DNA of 64,000 nucleotides from Zanthoxylum bungeanum (Eukaryota; Streptophyta; Magnoliopsida; Sapindales; Rutaceae): the NCBI GenBank assembly GCA_019454045.1, contig SKCR01006519.1, positions 186,001-250,000 of the forward strand, given 5' to 3'. Position numbers and translations under genes: made by a program. Within the stretch, counting starts at the first letter, position 1. Each line of letters begins with the position of its first letter. Of the stretch, positions 47,805 to 60,147 are shown piece after piece. The notes beneath the pieces were generated by a model. It worked only from the letters and a program-made list of their open reading frames with translations. It did not search any database and was not told the origin of the DNA.

Positions 47805-47843
47805 GGGTTGTCTCCCTGCGACCGTAAGTTTAAAGTCGTCAGC
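47805..47843 (-). other. Conserved post-pol motif (copy 3)
   Basis: Reversed GGGTTGTCTCCCTGCGACCG and AAGTTTAAAGTCGTCAGC, equivalent to 18836-18875, between the pol end and accessory ORF 1. Confidence 0.55.
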
Positions 47844-47859
47844 TAGACGTGACTTCTCG

Positions 47860-50800
47860 AACATTAGGCTGGATCTGAAAGTGTGACACTTTCTTTTTGT
47901 CGCTCAAATGATTATCCCCAGTAGTGCTTGACACGCTGACTGTTAACCTTGAATGTTTCGTTGGTGTTGGGATCTAGTAACTCAACAGCTCCATATGGAA
48001 AAACCCGAGTGATCACAAATGGACCTGACCACCTTGATTTCAACTTTCCAAGGAAAAGTTTCAACCTTGAGTTCCAACTGTCTGTGCACTATTTTTCGGT
48101 CATGCCATTTCTTGGTCTTTTCTTTGTACAATCTGGCATTCTCATAAGCCTGTAGGCGAAATTCCTCCAATTCGTTGAATTGGTGAAGACTTTTCTCTCC
48201 TGCAGCTTGTGAATCAAGATTCAACTTCTTCAGTGCCCAGTACGCCTTGTGTTCAAGCTCAACTGGCAGATGGCACACTTTTCCAAACACCAATCGATAT
48301 GGGGACATACCAATGGGTGTCTTGTAAGCTGTTCGGTAGGCCCATAATGCATCATCTAGTTTTGTAGACCAGTCATTCCTTGTTGATCAAACGGTTCTCT
48401 CCAAGATTCTTTTGATCTCTTTGTTTGAAACCTCAACCTGTCCATTTGACTGTGGATGGTAAGCAGTGGCAACTTTGTGAGTAACTCCGTATTTGGATAG
48501 GAGTGCATCAAAGTATCTATTACAGAAATATGTGCCACCATCACTGATAATTGCACGAGGTGTTCCGAACCGAGTGAAAATGTTCTTTTTCAGGAATTTG
48601 ATCACCACTTTTGAATCATTGGATGGCAGTGCAATTGCTTCGACCCATTTGGAGACGTAGTCTACAGCAACCAGGATGTACAGGTTTCCGAATGATGGAA
48701 CAAAGGGTTTCATGAAATCAATACCCCATACATCGAATATTTCCACTTCTAGAATGTTTTGCAACAGTCCTTCATTTCTCCTTGAAATATTCCCCATTTT
48801 CTGGCACCTGTCACATTGAAGAGCAAAAAGATAAGCATCTTTAAAAAGAGTGGGCCAGAACAAACCTGATTGTAGGACTTTAGCTGCAGTTTTGTTTCCG
48901 CTAAAGTGTCCGCCATATGGTGATGAATGACAGTGCTGCAAAACACTGTTGACTTCCTCCTGTGGAATACACCGTCTCAATAATTGATCAGCACACCATT
49001 TGAACAGGTACGGCTCATCCCAGACATAGTGCTTGACTTCTTTGAAGAATTTCTTCCGTTGCTGAGTTGTCCATTCCAACGGCCATTTTCCTGACACAAT
49101 GTAGTTGACATAGTCAGCATACCAATGGGCATTTTGCTGTTTCATGGCAAATAGTTGTTCATCTGGAAAAGTTTCTTTGATTGACAGATCTTTGCCAGCA
49201 GTTTCTCCATTCTCGAGCCTCGATAGATGATCTGCCACCTGATTCTCTGTCCCTTTCCTATCTCGAATCTCCACGTCAAATTCTTGCAGAAGAAGTATCC
49301 AACGGATCAATCTGGGTTTGGCATCTTTCTTTGTGATCAAGTATTTGATTGCTGAATGATCTGTGTAGACCACCACTTTGGGACCCAGCAGATAGGAGCG
49401 GAATTTGTCAAAAGCGTATACAACTGTGAGTAACTCTTTTTTAGTGGTTGTGTAGTTGAGTTGAGCTTCATTCAAAGTTCTGCTGGATGGAGTAGTAATG
49501 GTGTGGAAAATTTTTGCTTTGCGTTGTCCCAAAACTGCACCTACAGAAAAATCACTAGCATCACACATCACTTCAAATGGAAGGGTCCAGTCTGGTGCTA
49601 CAATGATGGGAGCAGAAATCAGCTTCTGTTTTAAGATCTCAAAAGCTTCCTGGCATTCTTTGGTGAAGTTGAAAGGCACATCCTTCTCAGAAGATTGCAA
49701 AGAGGTTAGAAATCTTGGAAAAGTCTTTGATAAATCTCCTGTAAAAACCTGCATGTCCGAGAAAGCTCCGAATCCCTTTGACAGATGTCAGCGGAGGTAG
49801 TTTTTCAATTGTTTCAATCTTTTCTTTGTCTACCTCAATTCCTTTTTGTGAGATCCGGTGTCCAAGAACAATGCCTTCATGTACCATGAAATGACATTTC
49901 TCCCAATTGAGCACCAGGTTTGTATCTTCGCACCTTTGTAACACCTGTTCCAAATTTTGCAAGCAGTGGTCAAAAGAATCTCCAAACACAGAAAAGTCAT
50001 CCATAAAAACCTTCATACTCTGCTCCAGCATGTCTGAGAAGATGGCCATCATGCAACGCTGAAATGTAGCAAGGGCATTACATAATCCAAATGGCATCCT
50101 GCGGAAAGTAAAAGTACCATAGGGACATGTAAAGGTAGTTTTCTCCTGATCTTCTAGTGCGATGGCAATCTGATTGTACCCTGAATATCCGTCCAGAAAG
50201 CAATAGAACTCATGTCCTGCCAGTCTGTCTAACATCTGGTCAATGAATGGTAGCGAAAAATGGTCCTTTCTCGTGGCTTTGTTCAGCTTCCTGTAGTCCA
50301 TGCATATTCTCTATCCAGTCACCGTTCTTGTTGGGATTAGCTCGTTATTTTCATTGGTAACCACAGTAATTCCTCCTTTCTTCGGCACACAATCCATATG
50401 ACTTACCCAACTGCTATCTGAGATGTGGTAAATGATGGCAACATCCAACCATTTGATTATTTCTTTCTTTACGACTTCATTCATGATTGGATTGAGTCTC
50501 TGTTGATGCTCCACTGTGGGTTTGTACTCATCATTCATCAGAATCTTGTGCATGCAAAATGATGGACTAATGCCTCGAATGTCTGCTATAGTCCAGCCAA
50601 TGGCTCTTTTGTGCTCTCGTAATACTCTCAGCAACTTTTCTTCCTGCTCCAATGTTAGTGAAAAAGAAATAATAACAGAAGAGTTTCCAAGAAATGCATA
50701 CCTGAGATGGCTCGAAGTAACTTCAGCTCCAACTGTGGTGGTTCTTCAATCGAAGGCTTGATTCGATATTTCTTTGGCAGTTCCAAGCTTTCAACTGGTG

Positions 50801-51665
50801 GTGTTAATTTGAATCGGAATGGTTTGTCAAGGTAGTTGATACATTCCAGGGTTTCAGCATCTAGCTCGCTGTTAGTCATGTTGGTGATGCAAACTTCGAG
50901 TGTATCCGTGGAATTTGGCTCAGTATCCTGAACGATACTATCAACAACATCAACTCTGAAGCATTCTTCTTCCTTTTCATCACTCGGGAATTTCATGGCT
51001 TTGAAAACATTAAAGGTAACTTCTTGGTCCTGTACTTTCATGGTCAGTTCTCATTTTTGCACATCAATCACAGTTTTACCTGTAGCGAAGAATGGTCTCC
51101 CAAGAATGATAGGTACTTCTTTGTCTTCTTCCATGTCAATGATGATGAAATCTGCTGGGAGAATCAGTTTGTCAACTTTGACCAGCACATCTTCAACAAC
51201 ACCTCTTGGAAATGCTAGTGTTCGATCAGCAAGTTGCAACGAGACTGATGTAGGCATTGCTTCTCCAATCTGCAGTTTCCTGTAAATAGAAAAAGACATC
51301 AAGTTAACACTAGCACCTAAATCACATAAAGCCTTACAGATATAATGTTCTCCAATGGTGCATGGCACTGTGAAACTGCCAGGATCTTTCAACTTCGGGG
51401 GAAGTTTCCTCTGAATAATGGCATTGCATTCTTCCGTCAATGATACTGTCTCGTAGTCTCCCAATCTCCATTTTCGTGAAAGAATATCTTTCATGAATTT
51501 AACATAATTGGGCATTTCTTCCAACGCTTCTGCGAATGGGATGTTGATATGCAGCTTTTTGAACACCTCCAGAAATCGAGCAAACTGCTTGTCCAGTTTG
51601 TTTTTCTGAAGTCGCTGTGGAAAAGGTGGAGGTGGAGTGATTCTTTTTGGTTCTTTTTCCTCCAT
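47860..51665 (-). pseudogene. Athila-type pol (copy 3): protease, RT, RNase H, integrase
   Basis: Long open stretches: protease region 51051-51665 (CDLGASVNLMSFSIYRK, IILGRPFFATG); linker 50311-51041 (SPSFCMHKILMNDEYKP); RT 49687-50301 (MDYRKLNKATRKDHFSLPF, CFLDGYSGYNQIAIALEDQE, VFMDDFSVFGD); RT end, RNase H and integrase 48387-49754 ([19 protein letters not shown]; zinc-binding region [13 protein letters not shown] and CDRCQ; core [27 protein letters not shown] with all three DDE residues); integrase C-terminus 47982-48308 ([20 protein letters not shown]). Only a few frameshifts and one stop near 51050 separate the blocks. RT, RNase H and integrase active sites are all intact, unlike in copies 1 and 2. 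Confidence 0.92.
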
Positions 51666-51829
51666 CTATTGCTCTGCTTCTTTTGGAACTTCTTCTTTGG
51701 ATATCTTTATTCCAACATCTTGTTGATTTCAATACCACTTTTCAAAGTAATGGCTTGACATTGCTCCTTCCCTCGGTTCCTTGGATTTGGTTCTGTGTTG
51801 CTAGGAAGATTACCTGACGGTCTGTAACT

Positions 51830-53080
51830 CTAAGCATTAGCCAGTTGTCCGATTTGATTCTCTAGTGCTTTGATGGAAGCAGATTGGTTCTGAAATATAG
51901 CATCATACTTTTTTAACTGAGCCATCACTTCTGCTATTCCTGGTTCATTTGTCTGCTCCTGGCCTTTGTTCTGTTGCTGGAATCCAGGTGGTGGATAGTT
52001 CTGCTGTTGGAATACAGATGGTGGATTGTTCTTTTGCCCTGAATTGTTACTCCATGAAAAATTAGGATGATTCCTCCACCATGGGTTGTAGGTGTTGGAA
52101 TATGGATTGCTCCACTGTCTGTTGAAATTGTTGACATAATTCACCGTTTCTTCAAGTTGGTTTGGTTCTGGTGCTCCTCCATATGGTGAACTTGTGGATC
52201 CAGTGGTAAGAGTCTCCATGAATTTGCATATCTGATCCAGCTTGGCGTTGACTGCTGTATTGGCTCCACTTTCATAAATTCATGCAATTCTTTGGATCAT
52301 GCTCCTTTCTGTTGGCCACAAGGAATTGTTGTTGGCCATTTCTTCGATTAGGTCCCAAGCTTGATCTTCTCCTTTCGCCATTAAAGCTCCTCCAGCAGTA
52401 GCATCGATTGTGGTTCTAATTATTCCAGAAAGTCCATTATAGAATGTTTGGACTTGAAGCCATTTTGGAATCTCATGGTGAGGACATTTCCGGAGCAAAT
52501 CTTTGTACCTTTCCCAAGCTTCGTAGAGAGTTTCTGAGTCTTGTTGTACAAATGATGTGATGTCATTCCACATTTTTCCAATTCTGGTTAGTGGAAAGTA
52601 CTTTGCAAGAAATTTGGTGGCTAAAGTGTTCCAAGTTGTGATGGAACCTGCTGGTAGTGAATGTAGCCAAGCTTTAGGTCTGTCCTTCAAGGAGTATGGA
52701 AAAACACGCCGTCTTATTGCTTCTTCAGCTTCTCGGTTGTAATTGAAAGTGTCGCAAACTTCCAGGAAGTTGCTGATGTGGGCATTAGGATCTTCAGTTG
52801 CATTCCCCCCAAACTGAACTGACTGCTGAATCATCTGAATGCATGTTTTGATGTCTCCCGCATTTGATGGTAAGGGAGGAAGTACTATACATGAAATGAG
52901 TCTGTCAACCACCGGAATGGTTCTGTCTCGAATGGGAATTGGTGGTGCAACTTCCAAAGGTTCAGGTTCCATGTTGACTAAAGCTTATTGGGCTTCTCAC
53001 CTTTCCCTTCTCAACTGTCTGATGGTTCTTTCAATTTCTGGGTCAAGCGGTCGGAGTTCAAAGCTTCTGGTTCGTCTCAT
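51830..53080 (-). pseudogene. Athila-type gag (copy 3)
   Basis: ATG at 53080 (MRRTRSFELRPLDPEIERTI). Two stops (TGA and TAA near 52980-53000) precede a long open part, 52280-52972, with PIPIRDRTIPVVDRLIS, NFLEVCDTFNYNREAEEAIR, WLHSLPAGSITTWNTLATKF, LYEAWERYKDLLRKCPHHEI and LIEEMANNNSLWPTERS, then a Gln/Asn/Pro-rich tail (51830-52219) with GAPEPNQLEETVNYVNNFN. The core is a typical Athila gag domain. Accessible frame past the two early stops would need downstream initiation, for example at 52972. Confidence 0.88.
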
Positions 53081-53188
53081 GAAGTTTCTGAAAACCTGAA
53101 ACACAAGAAAACAACAACAATAAGTAAAAAGAAATTAGATAAAAGTAAAGATATCTAACCTCAAAATTAATAGTGAAAGATAAATAAG

Positions 53189-53206
53189 TCCCCGGCAACG
53201 GCGCCA
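53189..53206 (-). other. Primer binding site, tRNA-Asp type, perfect
   Basis: In element sense TGGCGCCGTTGCCGGGGA, six bases after the LTR. It complements the 3' end of plant tRNA-Asp, the primer of Athila elements. Confidence 0.9.
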
Positions 53207-53212
53207 AAACCT

Positions 53213-55253
53213 TGACCGGCGTAAACACACACGCATATAACGCAAGCGCAAGTATCGTTCAAGTAGTATAAAAAATATCGATCCCACGAGGACTTAATAC
53301 CTAATCTATTAATTTTATGAGGTCAAATGATTACTAATATCTAACAAGTTGATTGATTGATTTGAAATGGTGAAGATTTTAAATTTAAAAACTAGTAAAT
53401 AAAATTGCACGAATGTAGGTTTAAGATAATTCAATATTAAAAACTATCTAGGGTTGTGAATCTTTCTAATATCTTTTAAAATATGAAGTGGATATTTCAT
53501 GTTTGTGTAATAAATCGGTTTACTAACCTGGAACACTAAATTATGCGAAAGCCTCTGTCGATGGTCAGACGCAAATACCCAGTATAACCCAATTGAACCA
53601 TATGTCTATGTCAACCAAATTACCTAGATTCATTACGTTTAAGTTCCAATTATGGCTACCCCCGCCCGACAGGTATATGTCTATCCTGTAAGGAAATCTA
53701 TTAAAGGGTTATCTATCCTCAAGGAAGATCGTGGGCTATTAAGTCTAAGACTGAAACCTAAAATTCCTTTGTCAAGTTTATTTTAGATTTACCATATCAA
53801 TCTTATTAGTGGCCAATTAACAAAATGCATTAAGCTTAAGACTTAATAAGTAAACCTTTAAATTACCCAAACTATAAAATAACCCCTTATAAATCTGTGA
53901 TATTAGAATTCATCACAACCCTATATAACTAACTTAGTTACAACACATAACTAGGGCTAGTAAAAAACTTAAAAGTAAAAGACATAAAGTAAAAATGCTG
54001 AAAAGTAATTGCGGTAAAGTAAAAGTTGAAAAGTAAATTACAATAAAATAAAATGCTAAGGTAAAAGGATCAATTTTTACTATTTACTATTTAGATATCT
54101 CCCTTAATATAATATATTAACTTGTGATTATTTTACCAACCGTCCATATAGGCGGTAACCAGATTAAGTCAAATTAAGTCCAACCAGCCATAAAGGCGGA
54201 ACCAAAATAAACCTGCCATATAGGCCGTAAGAAAATTTAATTACCAACCGACCAATCTGGCGGTATCCTTGATTAGTCAGGTTTAAACCAGATTAAAATG
54301 AATTACCAACCGACCAATATAGCGGTATCCTTTTTAAGTCAAATTCTAAATAGTGAATATATTATATTTAAGGGAGATTAATCTAAATAGCAATAGTAAA
54401 AGAATTACCTTTCACCCTAGCAGGGGGAAGTTACCTCATGATGGTTGAATAATAAAAACTGTAAAAAGTAAAAAAGTAAATTACTATTATTACATAACGT
54501 AATTAAATATTAATTACAAAACTAAAATTTAAAAGAAACTAGATAGAAAACTACATATTTACATCAGAGAATTCAGAGAGGAAGGTACATCTAAAACTGA
54601 AATTTCGCGCAGCTCTCGTCGCGACGCGAGTGATTTTCGACGTGGCAACTTTCTGGTTCGTCGGCTTCAGATTCTTATCTGACATGTGGCGATTGGGATA
54701 AAGAGATAAGGTGACATGTGGCAAGGCCGCTGGGAGCTGAATGGTTGAGCTGACGTGGCGATGAGCGACACATGGCGAAAGTGACTGTCGGCACCATAGA
54801 ATGTTGACACGTGGCACGCTGTGATTGGTGATTGATGACGTGGCATGTTGACTCGGTCAACTGGTGATGTGGACGATGATGTGGGGTGACACGTGGTGGC
54901 ACGTGGCGATGGTGACTGTCGGCACCGTAGAATGATGACACGTGGCACGGCGCACGTTAGCAAAGTCAAACTTCTCAGATTCTGACTTGTGGACCTGGCG
55001 CATGTTAGCAAGTCTTGGTGCATGTTAGGCGTCGCGACGCCTAGGTGTTGCCTGTCGCGATGCGCAAAATGATGAAAATGCCCTTTTGTCCAATTTTCAC
55101 TGTTTTGTCCCCAAATCACCTTCAGAATGTCCTGAAACTTTATTTATCTACAAAATAACACAAAACACATCAAAATATTCAAAAAAACTCAAGAAACTAT
55201 ACAAAATATTAGGTTAAATGAGTGGGAAATAGTGATATAATTACCACTCATCA
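53213..55253 (-). repeat. 5' LTR of minus-strand element (2041 bp), TATA deleted
   Basis: Runs from TGACCGGCG to CCACTCATCA on the plus strand. Compared with the 3' LTR (44090-44160), about 45 bp carrying TATAAATAG is missing at a junction near 54605, where GAAATTTC is followed directly by GCGCAGCTC. Confidence 0.9.
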
Positions 55254-56040
55254 CTAATACATTCAGACGTTTGCGGACTGATGAATTTAAAAGCCCGATG
55301 AGGTTATGAATATTTTGTCACATTTATTGATGATTATTTTATATATGGGTACGTTTACCTAATGCAGCATAAGTCAGAATCTTTGAAAAGTTCAAAGAGT
55401 ATCGTGCTGAGATTGAAAATCAATTAGGTAAGACGATCAAAACTCTACGATCGGATCGTAGAGGAGAATACCTTGATAGAGATTTCAAGGAATTATTAGT
55501 TGAGCATGGGATAGTATCCCAGCTCAAAGCACCTGGAATACCATAGTAGAATGGTGTTGCGGAAATGAGAAATCAGACATTCCTAGACATGATAAGATCT
55601 ATATTTAGTTATAATTCACTGCCTAGTTCATTTTGGGGATACACATTGTAAGCAGCAATCTATATCATTAATTTAGTTCTATCTAAGTATGTTCCTAAGA
55701 CTCCTTTAGAGTTGTGGAGTGGTTGTAAAGCTAGTTTATGATATTTCCGTATATGATGGTATCAGGTTCATGTGCTGAAGAATAAGACTACTAAGTTGGA
55801 GCCACGTTCTCATGTGTTCTTTGTAGGCTAACCTAAGGAGACTAGGGGTGAGCTCTTTTATAGTCTGAAAGATAACAAAATGTTTGTGTCGACAAACACT
55901 ACGTTTCTTGAGGAGGACTATATGAGAGAGTTCAAACCTCGAAGTAAAGTGTTACTCGAGGAGTTACTTGCTAGTTCGACCAGCACACCATCATCAACAA
56001 TTGTTGACAGAAACATAACACCTTCAACATCTGAGCGTTA
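55254..56040 (+). pseudogene. Ty1/copia integrase core, continuation
   Basis: The copia reading frame resumes in phase after one copy of CTAAT is set aside. Motifs: YEYFVTFIDDYF, then LRSDRRGEYLD-like text (the second catalytic Asp), VSQLKAPGIP, then GVAEMRNQTFLDMIRS with the Glu region and a later MFVSTNTTFLEEDYM. Several stops and frameshifts. RT is absent: at about 56041 another LTR begins. With 41221-42702 it gives a copia gag-to-integrase remnant. Confidence 0.8.
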
Positions 56041-56042
56041 GA

Positions 56043-57189
56043 TGCATATATGTGATTATGCCCAAAAATAACTTGCGGTTATCGCAGTATAGCTGGGGTG
56101 TCAATTCCTCAGAGAGATGGTTACATGAACTAGTTTACTCAAATAAAAAATGTTAACAGTAACTTAAATAAAGAAAATAAATGAATTGATAATTAAAGTA
56201 AAAACTATAGAAAAGTTTACAGGATTTTATCAGTAGAGAAATATGGCAAAGCATCGAGAATCCCTCTTGTATCAAATTCCTATATTCAATTATTGATTCA
56301 TGTTATCACTCAATTGAAGGTTTCACACCCCAAACCAACAATCGGAAGATATTCAATTATACTCCTATTAAATTCTAAGTTAATCAATGATTATTTTCTC
56401 TATATTAACATCACACAAAAATCATCGTTACGAGTTATCTAACGACGACAATATACCCTCAGGCAATACTGCAGCAGAAGACCAACACATGAAACGACTT
56501 TTACCAGTCACAACTAAGTTCGCAAATCACACATAGAATAAGCATGACTGGGTCTATATGGGAGTTGACAAAACATAATTCTGAATTCAAGAATCGAAAG
56601 ATAATAGAAAATAACAACCATCAATTGTATTCAACGTTAAAAGGTTCTTAAGAAATCAACAACATAAATATATAAATTCAAATACAAGAGTTCATCCTTA
56701 GCTTTGTCTAGGAGATTAGTTCTCCATGAGGAATAGAGATGCATCCTAAATAGATCGGAGAGACGTTATGGTTTCCTTGAAGTTCTTCGTTCTTCCTCTC
56801 TATGAATTGTGTTTTTGGCTCTTTTTTGTGTGTTTCTTCTCTGTTTCACTATGATTTTCTCTCCCCCAGGGTTTAGGACGAAGTTTGGTTTATATAGAAA
56901 AGTCATGGAACCCTAATTTGCATTAAAAATGAACAAATTTTTCATCGTGGAACGCGTTTGCGCGTCACGACGCGCTTGCGGCTTTGCAGGTTTTGAGTCC
57001 TGCAGCTTCTGCTTGCTTCAAGCGCACGTTCGATACTTCTGTAAGGTCCCGAAACACATGTAATTGCTCCAAAATCCATATCCCATTGCTTTCTAATAAC
57101 AAAGCATAAAATAAACTCTAATTAAGATTAAAAATATGATAATTTAGCCGAGTTAGCAGCATTCAAAGTACACTTTCGTGCACTTATCA
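56043..57189 (-). repeat. LTR of a second Athila-like family
   Basis: On the minus strand it starts TGATAAGTGCACGAAAGTG at 57189 and ends near 56043 (GGGCATAATCACATATATGC). It is unrelated in most of its length to the 2-kb LTRs of the first family, although a GCGTCACGACGCGC run occurs at 56960. The left end is approximate, and the partner LTR is not in the window. Confidence 0.65.
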
Positions 57190-58326
57190 CAACCCTCAAC
57201 CAGCTTATTGCTAGTCCCTAGCAATTCAAGCGCAAAAATAAAATAAAAACTAAATAAATAAGAAAATTATCTAAGCCACTTTCGTTGGGATCATGATTGC
57301 ATTTAGCGTACGTAACAAGCCTTTAAACCCCTAGGTGTCCCTAGTGGACGAGTTATAGTCTCGTGAGGGCTTACAGTGACGATACCCACAAACGTCATTC
57401 AAAACATGTAATCATGCAAAAATAAAATAATAAATCAAACTAGTCCCAATAGTTACACATATTGTTGTCCTCAAAGAATGCCTAGTAATGAAATAGAGAA
57501 CCTTCAAAGTACTCAATGTAACTCAAACTCAAGTCTTTGAATAAATCATCTAAGCTAGACTCACAATATGTGTGTGTGTGAAGGTTTATTCACAGCTTGA
57601 TTCCTAGGTAAGCCAACTCAATGATTTCGTCTAAAAATTGGGATCGATGGGTCAAACCAATCTAGATATCTCAATTAAGCTATGTAGTTGCTTTTCTGTG
57701 CTCAATATAGTATGATTTTCTTTTCGTTTCTTTTCCTGTCTTTTTTTTTTCTTTATTTATTTTTTCTTTTTAACACACCTACCTTTTAAGGTAGCATTTC
57801 TCTTCATGGTGGTCCTAATACTCGCCCATGGGTAGCTTCACGCTTATCAGTTATAGGTGGTTTAATTTTTTTCTTTAGAGACATTTTTTTTATTTTCAAC
57901 CATACCACACATCATAACACAAGCAAATCAGGATGGACATCTAAGCAAATGGTCATTCATCGACATGCAATTTCTTTAACTAGTCACCTTGCTAACTACT
58001 CAGGCTTTCACTACTAGAAACCCATAATTAAGTGCTTACGAGTCTTACATAGATCAATTACTCAAGCATCAGATAAAAGTACATTAAAGGATTTATCGTT
58101 TCTATGATTCCACTCTAAATCAAACAATATTATCATATGACTTATGCTTAACTATTAAAAACTAAAAACAAAACAAAATAATTTTTTTTTGAAAATAACA
58201 TGTATTTATGACAAATGTTATCATGCGCATGCATACACACCCCCACACTTAAAACTTGCATTGTCCTCAATGTAAGATAAATTTAAAAAAAAAAAGGATT
58301 AAGGAACAACACTACCAGGCACAGAG
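57190..58326 (-). other. 3' noncoding region of the second family
   Basis: Contains the conserved block GCCTTTAAACCCCTAGG near 57320 (folded RNA motif at 57324-57373) and a PPT-like reversed motif CCCCCACACTTAAAACTTGC (58240). No ORF recognised. Confidence 0.55.
57324..57373 (-). other. Predicted three-way-junction RNA motif (second family)
   Basis: Same fold as 44938-44987. In the outer stem UAAACCC becomes UAAGCCC, which still pairs with GGGUUUA through a G-U wobble; both inner hairpins are perfect. Confidence 0.45.
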
Positions 58327-58655
58327 TTGATCAGGATCCTGCTGGTGAGACTTTAGTTGTGTGGCTGTGTAGGTTGTGCTAACTCCTGAATAAACACTCA
58401 TGCAAACAGAAAACATAAACATACAGTTAGCACACAATAATATAAAACTAAATAAAATAAAGAAAATAAATAAACGCAGATGTAAGGGTTGCCTCCCCGC
58501 TACCGCTAAGTTTAACGTCTTCAGCTAGACGTAACCACTTAAGCTGTCATGATGGTTTCCAAGTTGCGAACTAATGAAGACATAAATTTTTGTCTAGCTT
58601 CAGTATTTTATCCATTGCTCCCCCAGGCTCTGGTGGCTGAAAGTCTTGGCTGCAC
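58327..58655 (-). repeat. Repeat unit A of second family (partner 59885-60147)
   Basis: Shares TTGATCAGGWTCCTGCTRGT, the post-pol motif (58486-58525) and GCTGAAAGTCTTGGCTGCAC with 59885-60147. The partner lacks about 60 bp near its right end. Confidence 0.8.
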
Positions 58656-59884
58656 ATATTAAAAGGTTGATTCAACCCCCTTTTTAACTTCCCAGGTATC
58701 ATCTTTAATTGAGCACGAATTTTCCTTCTCCTCCTTTTACGGTTCATTGGGGTCAGTTTCAGTTCAGGAGGGTTTGATTTATGTTGTGAAGAAGCTGTTT
58801 TCGGCAGGACTGCTTTGAGCATGTATGTTTGTTGGCACTCATCATCACCCTGTGGTTATTTTTCAACATGAAAAATGTGCACTTCTAGCGTCATATTCCC
58901 AAATGATAATTTCATTAGACCGTTCCTGCAATTGATAAGGGCATTACCTGTAGCAAGAAAAGGTCTATCTAAGATAAGCGAAATTTTGGACTCAGTGTTA
59001 ACCACAGACTGGGTGTCTAAAATTAGGAAGTCAACAGGGTAGTAGAATTTATCAATTTGAACTAAGACATCCTCGACTACCCCCCGTGGTGTTCTAATGG
59101 ATCGGTCAACTAACTGTAAAGCTACTGATGTAGGTTTAATCTCGCCAAGCCCTAACTGCACATAGATCGAATATGGCATGAGATTAACACTAGCACCTAA
59201 ATCTAATAATGCCTGACCAAACTCATGGGTGCCAATGTGGCAGGTTATGGTAGGACATCCCAGATCTTTATATTTAGGTGGGGTCCGCTGCTCAATTACT
59301 GCACTTGCCTGCTCTGTCAAAAATGCAGTCTTCTTCACATTATGTTTTCTTTTTATGGTGTATAGATCCTTTAAACCTTCGCATAAGTAGGAACTTGTTT
59401 TATCACATGTAACAGCGGAAGGTTGATCTTTACTTGCTTAAGATGTTCTAGGATCTCACCATTTTGGTCTGGAGCTCTCACAATGGGCCCAAGTGCTTAT
59501 GGGAAAGGTACTATTGGTTGGAAATGTGGCACTGGTTCTTCCTGTGGGGTGTTGGTATTATTATCCTTAGGGTCACCTACAGTGTTGAGAGTATCATGTA
59601 TCCCTACCTCTTTACCACTTATAGTAATTATGGCATTAACACCTTTTATATTGGCTACCTTATGATTAGCCTGTGCCATGTGTTGTCCTTGTGGATTAGG
59701 TTGAGCTTGAGATGGGAATTTGCCTTTTTCTTGCACATTTAGGACATTAGTCAATTTAGAGACTTGACTGTTAATTTCCTTATTATCCTCAACTACCTGA
59801 GCTATCAACTACTCAAACCTTTGGCTGGTTGTACTCTGGGTCTCCACGAATGCTTTATAGGCCTCTATGAATGCTTGCACGAAG
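58571..59884 (-). pseudogene. gag C-terminus and protease of second Athila-like family
   Basis: Protease ORF 58856-59338: KKTAFLTEQASAVIEQRTPP, LLDLGASVNLMPYSIYVQLG, RTPRGVVEDVLVQIDKFYYP, DRPFLATGNALINCRNG. The gag tail 59497-59808 (MIAQVVEDNKEINSQVSKL) lies upstream in element sense. RT, RNase H and integrase are absent: downstream of the protease the element goes straight to the post-pol motif. This is an internal deletion derivative of a family distinct from the LOG-bearing one but with a similar protease. Confidence 0.75.
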
Positions 59885-60147
59885 TTGATCAGGTTCCTGC
59901 TAGTGAGACTTTAGTTGTGTGGCTGTGTAGGTTGTGCTAACTCCTGCATAAACACTCATGCAAACAGAAAACATAAACATGCAGTTAGCACACAATAATA
60001 TAAAACTAAATAAATAAATAAATGCAGATGCAAGGGTTGCCTCCCCACTAGCGCTAAGTTTAACGTCTTCAGCTAGACGTAATCACTTAAGTTGTCATGA
60101 TGGTTTCCAAGTTGCGAACTAATGAAGGCTGAAAGTCTTGGCTGCAC
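59885..60147 (-). repeat. Second copy of repeat unit A, joined to gag tail
   Basis: See 58327-58655. It ends at TGCAC, where the next LTR (60148) is inserted. Confidence 0.75.

Larger units (their letters stand above)
42703..55253 (-). mobile_element. Athila-type element with LOG cargo, near full length (12.55 kb)
   Basis: Complete LTR-bounded element on the minus strand, flanked by the 5-bp target duplication CTAAT (42698-42702 and 55254-55258), inserted in a copia integrase region. Order in its own sense: 5' LTR (55253-53213), PBS, gag, protease, RT, RNase H, integrase, post-pol motif, accessory ORF 1, LOG, PPT-like motif, direct repeats, folded RNA motif, PPT, 3' LTR (44803-42703). Its pol frames are the longest in the window, so it is the youngest or least decayed copy. 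Confidence 0.92.

Noticed and set aside
42703..55253. Possibility that this is an endogenous plant pararetrovirus or a bacterial-type system
   Set aside because: LTRs, tRNA-Asp primer site, target duplication and gypsy-type RT-RNase H-integrase order identify an LTR retrotransposon.
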